This document shows positions 9,951-21,112 of a stretch of 64,000 nt of DNA, piece after piece. Location: the NCBI GenBank assembly GCA_002946415.1, contig NJPS01000046.1, positions 1,116,001 to 1,180,000 on the forward strand, in the 5' to 3' direction. The first letter of the stretch is position 1. Each line of letters begins with the position of its first letter. Source of the stretch: Rutstroemia sp. NJR-2017a BVV2. Lineage: Eukaryota; Ascomycota; Leotiomycetes; Helotiales; Rutstroemiaceae. The notes below the pieces were generated by a model. The model was not told the DNA's origin. It saw nothing but the letters and a program-made list of their open reading frames with translations, and searched no databases. The translations under genes were made by a program, and so were the position numbers.

Positions 9951-12070
9951 ATGGACTTTTTCAGACTCGGAAGGAGGAAGCACTCGAGCAAGAAAGGTAT
10001 GTTGTTCCACCTACTAATCTCCAATCGCATGGTTTGTGGAATACATTGATTGCGATTATAGATGTATGATGAATGAAAAAACGAATAAAAGCTAATGCTC
10101 ACTTCTAGTTCATCCAGACTCCCATTCTCATGGCGAAAGACCAAGTAGAATAGTAACTGCAACGAGCCACAGGCCATCCGCAAAAGAAAACAAGTACTAT
10201 TATGAAAGTAAGTCCTACCTCTGTTCCGACAACAGCGCTCTAAGTCACACGTCGCTAATCATATCTTTCACGAGTAGACTTTAAGAAATATGGCTGTCCA
10301 AAAGACAATTTGCATCCCTACCTCAAACAATTACGCTGTGAGATTCCTCCCACCTCCCGCTCCTCACTCTCTTGAGTCTTAACTCCAAACTCTTCGTGAG
10401 TCGTGACTCTCGAAAGGGCTCCTCGACTTTCCAGCAACCAATTTTGCTAATCCTTCAACCGAAACCCTTTGAGTAGATACAGTAAAACTTGATACAGACA
10501 AATCCCGTAAGTACGAATTCAAGCTAACCAACCGCGACCCTTCGCACCTCCCCTGTGAGTGGGCTGAGATATACGGAGCAATAAAACTACTGGTACCGAA
10601 CCTCAAAGAGGGCTCTTATGATTTCTGGTTGGTGGATGTTGGCCGGGGGCGAAGGCTCTGGCGATTCATGGGTACGATAAGATGTCCTGATATGATGGAA
10701 TTTAATTCGGGGAAGCTCCGCTGACGGGATCATAGAAGATAAAACCGGGAGGCCAACCGATGGAAAGCATCATAAAGGAACGAGAATGAGATGTGAGTCT
10801 TGCGTATTCAGAAGCCGAAGCACATCTTTCGGAAAAGCGCATCATGGCAGAAAGCTAACCTCTACTCACCACAGACGAGCCGAAGAGAGTACGTGTATTC
10901 GTAACCAACACCACAGAGACATGTATGTACGCAGAAATAGAGAAGCTTTTGGAAGAACGTGTAAAGGACATCAAGAATATAAGCAACTGGGAATTTTCGA
11001 TACGATGTACGTCAAATGGAAAGCGTAAACTGATCAGGGTACACAAGGCTGGGCAGGCTGAAGTGTGTAAGTAAACGTGACTTAGGCATTTTCGGCCCAT
11101 GTTCATGCATGCATAGCGAAGTTTGGTAGCTAACTATGGGATAGATTCTCGTCCTGGTGACCAAGGCCTCGTATGCCGTGTTATGAATCAGCTCCCTGAC
11201 GACGTGGTATGGGAAAATGTAAGGGATGTGTTTGGGAAGATCTACGGAGAGCATTTACGTCCGAATCTAGTAAGCAAAGGTGGTGGACACTATTTTGAAA
11301 GATGGGTTCTATGGCGGGATTCGAATAGTAGTAGTAATGTAGTGGTAAAGAGGATTGCATTGGAAGATAGTAGGTCAAAGCCATCTTGAGGCTATACTCG
11401 TAGAGTTGCTGACCCAAAATAGCGGCCCAAGACGGAGAAAGCGGGAGACCGGAAAACGATCAACATCGGCCAGGACAGCTAGAAAGATGTATGTCATGCC
11501 CCAAGCAGAAAATAGAATGCTAACGCAAAAAGACTATTTGCCTGGAATGAATCTAGGAACTGGCCAGGACGGTCGATCATTCTGGGTGCCCGAAAGCGAG
11601 GATTTACCACCCGAATTGAGAATTCTCACCACTGAGCATTTTATAATGAACAAGTCCAAAATAGAGTTGTCCTGGAACGAGCTTGCCCGGTTACTCGTAT
11701 GGAATCTAAGGATGATCGCAAGAAACTCCATGGCTCCCAGCACTAGGAATCATGGGTCTGCCGCAAGCCCACCTATTCTTGTAAGTAATAACTAGAGCAA
11801 GGCAGGCTGACTAGCAAACCACAAACAAAAAGCCTTCGCTGGGTTATCAAGTGCAATTACTAATGTAGCAATCAGGAATGGATAGCAGATACCAACGACC
11901 GTGGTGATCTACGGCTAGTTAGAGCTCAGGAATATACAACGAATTGCACGAAATATTTCCATGACAAAAAGATAAACACACTTGACAACCGAGGCAATGA
12001 GAAACAGATACATCGAAAACCTATAGCGTCACTACAAGAAAGATTACATCAGAGCCACTCCAATGGTTAA
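9951..12070 (+). CDS. Module-family protein C, four modules in separate exons, unknown function
   Basis: Ten exons: 9951-9996, 10109-10207, 10278-10337, 10477-10671, 10736-10792, 10875-11066, 11145-11369, 11423-11488, 11533-11780, 11876-12070 (460 residues). The first eight introns are phase 1; the last is phase 0 and splits the final module. Modules are in exon 4 (FKLTNRD, CEWAEIYGAI, YDFWLVDV), exon 6 (VFVTNTT, YAEIEKLL, WEFSIRC), exon 7 (CRVMNQL, VWENVRDVF, RWVLWRD) and exons 9-10 (FIMNKS, SWNELARLL, EWIADTND). Exons 5 and 8 are 19- and 22-residue linkers, also phase 1-1. The short basic N-terminus (MDFFRLGRRKHSSKK) has no signal peptide. It lies head to tail with gene B, and the shared exon plan indicates tandem duplication. 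No known domain is recognised. Confidence 0.6.
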
Positions 12071-12428
12071 GGGCCTTAAGGCCGCAGAAGATCATACTAG
12101 TTATATGAAAACACAAAGTGGTACAGACCAGTGACATCGCACTACTCTTGAGTCCATAGATCCGATTGTTTCCTGACGCACTCGAAGTATCCAATGGGTT
12201 GTTGTTTGCGTTGGACTAGACAAAATATTGTGCAGCAAAAATGAGACCTGATGGTCGGTCTACTGTCCCTCAAATGCATCAGCAATGAGGCAAAATACTC
12301 TCTTGGTAGCTTGAAATTACAAATGTCATCTATTGTTTTCCCATAACCAAATGACGAATCTTTGACCAGATAAGTTTGACCACACTCGCACGTCGTTCTC
12401 GAAGCACTCAATGTGACAAAAGCGCCGC
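12071..12428. other. Convergent 3' intergenic stretch
   Basis: Sequence between the 3' ends of module gene C and RIT1. A minus-strand open frame at 12142-12411 has no recognisable features or splice context, and I do not call it. Confidence 0.4.
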
Positions 12429-13876
12429 TCAGGGCGGCATCAAGAAGCTATTGACACTCTGTAGCGTAGCTCGGCTCGGATTCGCATCAGGCATGCAGGT
12501 TGAAATCCAACTAAGCCGCCGACGAATATAGTCCTTGTCAATAATATGGCTTTCCCTGTTAACCTTGGGTATTAAGGCCCCACTCTCATCGAAGTGAAGA
12601 CAGAGCAATGTCATTATCACACCAATTGAGAGATCTTGTCCGGGGTCACTGACCACGATTCTGAGCTTGTCCTTATGAGAATTGTCTGACGCCGCCATCT
12701 CCAGAGCTTTGCTGCCAAAATCGCTGATGTCTTTCAGAGCAGCACGGAGATTCTTGCTGCCAATCTTTTTTGTCCCGAGGCCAATTTCCATGCTTTTCGG
12801 TTTAATGACCCAGGTATCTCGAGGGGTGACCGTGGGTAGGAGTGTAATGACATAGGTCTCGAAGCAAGTTTCAGAGGTAGGAAATGTGGAGCTAGTTGAA
12901 ATGAACATGCAGGAAGTGGGCCTCACAAGACGTAGTCCACTGTCTAAACCGGGTGATGTGCTATCCTGTTGGGTCATCGACTGGATCAACCCAGGCAATT
13001 CTTCTTCTGGCTTGTCAAGTAATAACTGCTGGTTCGCCCAAAAAATCCTCGGCGTGAGACCATGTGCCCAGTTTTCCGTATCATCGCCAGCCCCCTGAAT
13101 GTAACCACCCTCACTAGCTTCACTGCCAGAAACTCTTCGGGAAACAGTACAACATATGATGGGATGAAAATCATGAAATACTTCACGAGTAGTGACGACG
13201 TGTGACTCTGGTGTTACCCAGATTGGCCTCATGGGCTTGGATATATCTTTTCGGTAATCCTGCTCGGAGAGGTTGAGGGCCCGGAAAGCTTCTATGAATC
13301 TGGGCATCAAACTATTCATTTGAACATGCTCGGATCCCGAAACGACTTGAGGCGGGGTATAAAGTTCATGAGCATCTTCACGTTCAGGAAACAAGACGCG
13401 ATTGAGCACACAACACCAAATAGGTATTGTCTTGCTCAGTGCATCAGGCATACCTTTTGAGTTGTTAGTTGAGCGGTGGAGGAGAGAGTATACAAAACCT
13501 CACGTTTCCCTCGACGTGTCGAGTCGATAATAATGCACCCATCATTCTTACCAACAATTTCCAAAAGATGTAAATTCAGTCTTCGTGAACTAAATTTCCA
13601 GACCCCTGTGTGACCATCAGTACTTTTGAAGTAGGCACTACCGGACTTCTTTTCCGGATCAATGTACCAGCTCCCACATCTTTCGTTCGCTATTAATGGC
13701 CTATCGTACGCGTCGGCGACAGCTTGAGCAAATTCCGCGTCGTGGAGGATGGATCGCAGGCGATTGTGAATGGATAAAGTCTTTCGTTTCAGATCGCCTA
13801 ATGTTCTCGAGAAGTTATGATTAGCTTGCTCAGTGAAGATCAGGTCTGCGACGGTGGGAGGCATCTGCGACTTCAA
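12429..13876 (-). CDS. RIT1: tRNA A64-2'-O-ribosylphosphate transferase (initiator tRNA phosphoribosyl transferase)
   Basis: This enzyme adds 2'-O-ribosyl phosphate from PRPP to A64 of initiator tRNA-Met, which keeps that tRNA out of elongation; the family is found in fungi and plants. Two exons, 13876-13504 and 13453-12429, joined by a 50-nt intron, give 465 residues, about the yeast length. Diagnostic segments are FTEQANHNFSRTLGDLKRK near the N-terminus, PLIANERCGSWYIDPEKKSG, HTGVWKFSSRRLNLHLLE, the junction-spanning DSTRRGKRMPDALSKTIP, and the closing ANPSRATLQSVNSFLM. A C-terminal DPGQDLSIGV stretch sits where the family has its phosphatase-like loop. Two ATGs are possible (13876 and 13864); both lie before the conserved region and I give the first. 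It is convergent with module gene C. Confidence 0.93.
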
Positions 13877-14128
13877 TAATGCGCTCTTCTGGTACTGATA
13901 TTCGCGTGGATGGATTTTACAATTGAAGCTTGAAGATTCATAGTGTGTGATTAGTAATGACCCAAACTACCCCGCACTAACCCTTTTCGGATGCTGGAGA
14001 CCGCGGATCGGACTTTCATCTGTTTGAAACTCTCAAAGATTGAAACGTCCAAACGATTGGGAGATATCACTCAACACACTTGAAACAGAGTATCGTAGTG
14101 TCCTCAAAAACATATTCAGATTCATTTC

Positions 14129-14656
14129 TTAATATACGCTCTCTACCTGATATATAACTTGTGATTTATCAGCCCCGAAAACAATACCACTAACTTCCAC
14201 CTCAATGGACATTGAGCTCATCACAATCACATATAACATTGGCTCACCTTGCCGAGTAGACATTGTGGTCTCACTACAACATTTCACCAATCTACCTACA
14301 GAGTCCCACATCAGCTGAAGGTCACGTCTGACTATATTTGTTTCTTGCCCTCGCTATCTCTTTGATTACCGTCAGAGAAGTATATCATTAATCGCAAACC
14401 ACCGTACTTCGTTAAATGCACCTATGACGAACCGAACATCTAAAGAACTCAAAGGATCGAATAGCCTTAAAGGCTTATATACAAGAGGCAGTCCTATACA
14501 GGGTGTCACTTGCGATCCGCAGTCAGGGACCAGATGCGATTGGGTGAGAATTGTCACAGCACCTTAGTTATAGAAAAGTAGCTCCCCTGGTTCGAGTAAA
14601 GGACCATCATGATGAGCTACCATGACCTCCTTTCTGGCTGAAATGCGCATACTCAT
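14129..14656 (-). CDS. Possible small hypothetical protein (three exons) or decayed gene
   Basis: One frame on the minus strand reads as protein over about 530 nt, interrupted by stops that two putative introns would remove: 14563-14604 (42 nt) and 14315-14407 (93 nt). Joining 14656-14605, 14562-14408 and 14314-14129 gives 130 residues, with segments such as GLPLVYKPLRLFDPLSSLDV and EPMLYVIVMSSMSIEVEV that look like a folded beta-rich domain. I do not recognise the family. The first intron is short and its donor (GTCCTT) is weak, so a pseudogene with nonsense mutations is an equal possibility. Confidence 0.3.
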
Positions 14657-16954
14657 GTCTGATGGCTATCGTCTTATGTGAAGCCCAGGTTTGAAGCACG
14701 GAAGTGACGTCCGAAAATCAACAATCACTGTCACTGTGGACGTACACAAGGCCTGTAAATCCATGGGACGATATAGGGGCGTGAATATAAGCATTCCAGC
14801 AAAGAGGAACAGTGCTGTTGGCTTGACTCTGACCCTGCAGCTAGGATGTCGTTCACATGATGATCAATTTCCTCACCTCCACGACCGCTCAGGGCCACCG
14901 GAGATGCACTGCTACGTGAAAAAGTATATCCCTCGTCGTTCATTCTGGCTCTGAAAGTGCTGGAACATTACATAAAAACACATCTAGGCACGAGAATACT
15001 GACGGCGCCCCCACGTTCTCGGTGTCTATGTTTTATTGTTATGCATAGCCAATGCAGCCCAGACAGGATACCCCCACGTTCAGCACTCGCGAACACATGT
15101 TTCTACTTGAGGGACTGGTGTCCATGTGTTGAGATGACTGCATCTCCGCGTCTCAAGGTCCGAGGTTTACCTGTTGGGACTCGGGAGGTATGAGTAGAAG
15201 CGGTCAAATGCAGAGACGTAGGAAGTTGTTGAGAAAAATCACACGAGCCGGCGGAAATTCTCCTGATCCAGAGTCTCATGCAGTGCGTTTGGGTAAGCAA
15301 GTCGTAATCTTATTCGGACGATGACACTGCAGCAAGGCTTTTGAATTCGAGGCATCCTATTGAGCCGTGTCCCTTCCCTTATCACGCTTGCGAGGACTCA
15401 GACTAAGACACATCGGAGCACGGCAGATTTGCGGGGGTCTCGTTGAATTTCCTTGCACGGCAACAGGGAGCGTGGGGTGCCTTTTGGCTGGGTATGAGTA
15501 AGAATTGCTCGCAGAATATATAGTTCCCTACTCCCATAATCGTCGGCCTTCCGATGCCTCCCACGGAATGCGTGGCTTCGTAGGACGATTAATATGGGTG
15601 CGGTATCGATAATGGTCTTCACCGCCGCCAAGACCGCGAATCCGGCTTGGCATCACCAAAAGCCGTTTGAGCGGAGTCGGACACGGAGATCAGCAAGTGA
15701 ACAAGCACAACAACAACACTTCGACTAAACTTGTACTTCGTACGGAAGTACAAGCAGACACTTAACCAATCACGGATCAATGACGTATTCCCAGCATTTA
15801 CCCAGCGCTGCCCAAACTTACCCAGTCCGTATGCGAAAGATGATTTGCCGAGGAGATGCGACGCAATGCGATGTTCGATATTGCTCTGTATTGTGCTGCT
15901 TGCTCTGCCAATTGTAGTCAAGTAGGAGTGGAAGGAGCTTCCTCTCCGTACAAAGTACATGCACAGTCTCGAGTACTGTATCGTTCGGTCCTTGGATCTA
16001 GAGGATCTAGAGTGTCGGATCGGGACGGTCTTTGCCTATTTGCTCCAGCCGGTCTTTCATGGTCGAAACTAAGGCAGCCAGGACCAGATGAAGCCCGCCA
16101 CAATAACCACAAAAAAATGAATGCCGGGGAAACGTGGGAAAGAGCAGAAAGCAAAGAGCTCGAGCAGACAGCGAGGAAATGAATGAAGAAAAACTTCCCA
16201 CTTGTGATTTTAACCTCAGAGACCCTTGCATTCTTCTAGATTGCTACAAAAAGCACCAATCAAGTTTGTGATATCCATAATTTACTATTTCCCAAGACTT
16301 ACTCGTAACTTCTCTTCATGTCTCACTCTCACCACTTCTCTGCCATCCACTACAGCACCCATTTTTCTACGTTAACATATACTTAGCAAGCTTAATCCCA
16401 TGTTTTAACTGCTTGGCGGAGAACTTTGCAGCCTTTCAGATTACGATTCTTTTTGGATATCAGCCGACTGAAGCCTTGGTTACCAGGAAAAAAAGTAGTC
16501 CAAGGTCTCTTGGCACCTTGGTCCGGGTCTTGGAACCAGAACACATGGGCGGATAGAGGAAAACACTTATTCTACGCAGATTCGTCTCGTCACGACTATT
16601 CGATCTCTTTCCATACTTTCTGCCAGAGTCATTAGCAGACGAACGACTTCTGCGACTGCCTCTCGCGCAATTTTCTAGACGTACCGTCGATGTAGACGTG
16701 GATTGGACAAGGAACTAACCATTATTCAAGAGTGTGGGAGCGGCGACTGGGCGCGACCAGATTTCGAATGCTGCGACACCACGCCATATTACTGAGAGAA
16801 TCGACAGACTGGGGCATATTTAGCGGAGGGAGACCAAGACGTTGAGCTGCGCGCTCCAAGAACTTGGATCCGACAATACCTTACTCTGCGAAGACGATCT
16901 CGATAACGAACACATCAATTTGAGTCTAATCGACTCTCCTCAAAGGCAGCCAAG
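14657..16954. other. Long intergenic region upstream of NHA1
   Basis: No gene is supported. The last 600 bases are the likely promoter and leader of NHA1. Scattered short frames on both strands (for example 15619-15960 minus) lack splice context and recognisable protein features. Confidence 0.45.
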
Positions 16955-19900
16955 ATGGCTTGGGACCACCTTTCTATCAACCGACCTCACTTGGTCTACA
17001 TCATTTTGGGCGGGTTCACTTCGCTGTTTATGCTGTGTTCCTCCTTCATCAAGGAGCGCTTGTATATTGGTGAGGCCACTGTTGCTACGATCTGTGGCAT
17101 AATATTCGGACCGCATGCCGCCAACTTGATCGACCCGGGCACTTGGGGCAATGTCGACCAAGTGACTCTCGAATTCTCCCGCATTGTCCTCGTTGTCCAA
17201 TGTTTCGCTGTTGGTGTCGAATTGCCTAAACATTATATGGAAAAGCATTGGAGGAGTGTCGTCTTTCTACTGTTACCCGTGATGACATTTGGATGGTTAA
17301 TCACAAGTCTATTCATCTGGTGGTTAATTCCGCCGCTCAATTGGTTGCAAGGTCTCTGTGTTGCAGCATGTGTTACAGCAACAGATCCTGTACTCGCGAG
17401 TTCCGTGGTGGGCAAGGGTAAATTCGCAAAGAGGGTGCCGAAACATTTGAGAGATCTGCTGTCAGCCGAGTCCGGCTGCAACGATGGAATGGCATTCCCT
17501 TTCATCTACCTTGCAATCTATCTTATCCGGTTCCATCTCAATGCCAAGGAGGTCAGCTATGACTTTATTGTCATCACTGTACTTTACGAGTGTGTCTTTG
17601 GTGCAGTCTATGGGTTTATAATTGGTTACATTGGGAGACATGGAATCAAATATGCTGAAAGACATGACTTGGTAGACCGGGAGAGTTTCCTCGTGTTCTA
17701 CTTTGTCCTTGCTCTATTTTGCGCTGGTTCTGGAAGTATTTTGGGTGTTGATGACCTGCTTGTCGGTTTCTCCGCAGGTGTTGGTTTCTCTAACGATGGT
17801 TGGTTTACCCAGAAGACGGAGGAATCTCACGTTTCCAACGTCATAGATCTGCTCATCAACTTGGCATATTTTGTGTATTTGGGCACAATCATTCCGTGGG
17901 AACAATTCAACGACCCTCAAATTGGTACTTCGCCATGGAGACTTGCCGTCATCGCCATCTTGGTCATTCTTTTTAGAAGAATTCCAATCATGATGGCGCT
18001 GAAACCGATTATACCCGACATAAAGACATGGAGAGAAGCCCTGTTTGCTGGCCATTTTGGTCCGATTGGTGTCGGTGCGATCTTCGTTGCTATTCTTGCC
18101 AGGGCTGAGCTCGAAACCGAAACCACAACTCCCTTGTCCGAATACCCCGACAAAAGTGCACCAAACTGGGAACTAGTTACAGTAATATGGCCAATTGTCA
18201 CCTTTTTGGTTATTTCTTCAATCATTGTGCACGGATCGTCTATCGCAGTCTTCACTCTCGGAAAGCACATCAATACTTTGACACTCACGATGTCATACAC
18301 TCAAGCTGGTGATGAGGGCCCAAGTTGGATGAACCGACTTCCAAGAATCGCATCAACTTCGAGATCTCAGGCTAAGACTGTAGGATCGGAAACTGATGGT
18401 GAGGAGATGAAGATGGATAATCTGCAAATTCCACCAGGTACATTGCCACCTCCAGGAGGTGTACCAGGAGGCTTCTTACGTCGCCAAAAGGAGGAAGACT
18501 ACCCGAATCGAAGCAATAGTCGACCATCCTCAATCATTCCAAGACGAAGGAAGAAGAAGTGGGACGATGGCGTGGGACCAGGCGGCCCTATCAGCGAGTC
18601 TGCAATCTATCCTGTGCGACGAAGCCAGAGTGAACACTTAAGTGAGCAAGCATCCGATACCTTGACGCCTGGTGGATCATCACCCGACAACGAAAAGAAT
18701 AGTGTCAATGACGATGGAAGCGATGAAGGACCACTTGGTGAAGTGCAACACGATCCAGAGATGGAAGAAATTCTTCACCACGGTGAAAGAGAAAAGCGGA
18801 AGGATATTCACGAATCTGAAGCAGAGCGTAACCCAGACAAAACAGAAATTTACGACGAAGGAGATCATCTTGTCATCGAGAACGAGGATGGGGATGTTTT
18901 GGAGACAGTGAAGAGTCCCAACGCCAAGGACCCTAATGAGACGTTGCAGAAACTTGAGTCAGATGTCAAGGAGGGTATCGAACATCCAGGCAAAGTATAT
19001 AAGAAGTTCGGCAAGGTTATGGGTGTTTGGAGAAACAAGGATGAAATAAAAGAGGTGAAAGGTGAAAAGGGTGCCCATTCCAAAGGGAAAGAACCCCGAA
19101 AGACTCGGGGACCCGCCCTAGCTTATCAATATGGCAGATCTGTAAGCTTCACCTACCAACCCTTTGGGGATTGTATACTAACAGTCAAAATTTAGATCAT
19201 TGTTGAAGACGAAGATGGAGAAGTTGTGAAGACTTATGAATTACCGCCGGACCCAAACAGCAAACCTTCAAAAGAGCCCGGTGAACACGGTCCTGTCAGA
19301 CAAGGCCTCAATCGTATGGGTACCTGGACTGGCCTTGCAGGTAAGAAGCCAGAAGCCTCCGCCAAGGGTGATGCCCCTGTCGCGGAATCCTCCCGTCAAG
19401 GACTTGCTCGAATGGGCACTTGGGGCTTTGGCAAAAACGCTCAGAACGATGCAAAGACCCCCGCTCCAGACTCAGATGAGGAAGATGATCGCCGTATTCG
19501 ATTCACAATTGGAGGGGCTGGACGTCGTCTGACGAAGGAGGACTTCCTCAAGGAAATACAAAGTCTTGATCCCAAAGCACGATGTGAAATCATAGAGGAG
19601 AGTGATGCGCCCAAGGCTATGAAGGACCTCGCAAAGAAAGATGCCAGCAACGATGTCCCAGGAGATTCGCGTATATTTCATGCCAAAGATGCACAATTAG
19701 CCGCGGGAGCGCAGACAGCCAAAGCTGTAGGGAAAGAAATGGCGAAGAAACATGCCGCTGAGATTGAAAATGGGAACGGAGCGAGAAGAAGCCCGCCGGG
19801 AAGCAGCAGTAACGACGTACCTGAGTCTGCCGCCGAAAGGAGGAGACGGCAGCAAGCATTGAAAGGTGTAGAAGAAGATGAGGACTCCAGAGGTCGAGGA

Positions 19901-20083
19901 AGATCTCCCGCTCCCGTTGAAGAACCGGAGAGAGAAACTGCGGCCGAGAGGAGACGACGAGAAGCGGCGCTCGGTGAGAGTGTTCAAAGCGACAGCGACG
20001 ATGACGATACTCCTCGAGTTCCGCCTCCTGTACGAAGCCGAGGGATTCGATTCGCTCAAAGCCCAGTGAGAGGAAAGAGATGA
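16955..20083 (+). CDS. NHA1: Plasma-membrane Na+,K+/H+ antiporter (Nha1 type)
   Basis: This CPA1-type fungal antiporter exports Na+ and K+ in exchange for H+. Exons 16955-19141 and 19196-20083 with a 54-nt intron give 1024 residues, similar to other filamentous-fungal Nha1. The first 450 residues are the transporter: multiple membrane helices, an ATDPVLASSVVGKGKFA motif near 141 and the ESGCNDGMAFPF motif near 172 with its conserved acidic residue. The long cytoplasmic tail is acidic and disordered. It carries two copies of QGL(N/A)RMGTW (765-773 and 797-805) and two AAERRRR blocks (941-947 and 978-984). In yeast the long Nha1 tail modulates cation specificity and signalling; whether these repeats do so is inference. 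The ATG at 16955 begins the conserved N-terminus (MAWDHLSINRPHLVYIILGG). Confidence 0.93.
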
Positions 20084-21112
20084 GGTGGAACGGTTCCGTG
20101 CGGAATCACTAATTGTTAAAAGAACTTGATACCTTGTTGTATTGCTGACCATATCATATTGCAGTATTTTATGTAACGTAGCTATGACTTCATGTCTTTT
20201 GGTATTCCATGATGGGCGTTATGGCTAGCATTGGGTTATGGGTTTTCTTTTCTACAAGCATGCGTTGTGATGATAGATGATGGGCTTGCATACTGTATAT
20301 AGCTTTTACCAACAAAAAGGGAGGCACAGCGCTTGATAATTTCTAGTTGGAGTGTTTACTCTTTTCTTTACTGTCAAAATGTTTATATTCAATCCATAAA
20401 CGCACATAAGCTGCAACCCCCCCTCTCCCGAAACTCACATGAGAATAATGTTGCCCCGCTCTGCTAGAATATGTGAGGAACATGACCTGCTTGCAGTCCC
20501 AGCTCCCCACGAGATCATGAAACATAATCAGGGATCTGACGTTTGGTCTAGCTTCAAATTCTAATACGTGGTGGTCTATAATACGCTTCGCGCGGATATG
20601 AGGGCGGTGGGCCTCGTTCAATCACTGGACTGCCATGGCAACATATATCTCAGGGTAGCTCGCTAGCTGTAAAATGTTTCAATGCCTTCTTCGTGAAGAC
20701 TCATAGTGAACGAAATCAGGACTTGGTAGTGCAATGAGGGGATTTTCCACCAATTGTACGATTTTTAGAATCAAATACTGAAGTAACTTTTGCCTGTAAA
20801 TTTGTATAGCATTTGTCTCTGTCCATAGGATTGTGAAACAGGATTTTCATCGCCTAGAAATAAGTTCTGCAAGTCTTCTTCACCTCTTGTGATATCGGTT
20901 TTGGCTGTCACATGAAGGGAGGGGTTTCCTAGCCAATCAACGCCATTCAATTTCATTGGATTTCTCGCGCCAATTTGCCGAGAGACTTGATGTCAATCCA
21001 TGCGGGAGATTCGCCTCCAAAAATTGTGCAGCACGCCGTCATCTCCAAAAACCCACCAACTCGAAAGAAGCAAGTTAAATAATATCCTGCGGATGGTCTT
21101 TACACATTAAAC
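20084..21112. other. Intergenic region between NHA1 and FZO1
   Basis: 3' sequence of NHA1 followed by the FZO1 promoter and leader. The open minus-strand frame at 20343-20621 shows no protein-like features. I see no gene. Confidence 0.45.

Larger units (their letters stand above)
3251..12070 (+). repeat. Dispersed family of about eleven diverged ~60-residue protein modules
   Basis: Copies lie in 3251-3460, 6329-6589, 6830-7072, 7126-7368, 7585-7790, 8147-8446, 8505-8760, 10477-10671, 10875-11066, 11145-11369 and 11533-11940. The shared pattern is hydrophobic-x-hydrophobic-x-Asn, about 8-12 residues, [WY]-x-E-[ILV] starting a helix, then an aromatic strand and a [KR]-[LI]-[IV] strand. Most copies begin with a Tyr codon split T|AY by the preceding intron. 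Similarity is at protein level only; the DNA has diverged. The alignment is by eye, so the exact number of copies is approximate. Confidence 0.55.

Noticed and set aside
14580..14600. T-loop-like GGTTCGAG word as a tRNA gene
   Set aside because: No matching acceptor stem, D-arm or anticodon arm around it; a similar word at 56163 also fails. I found no tRNA gene.
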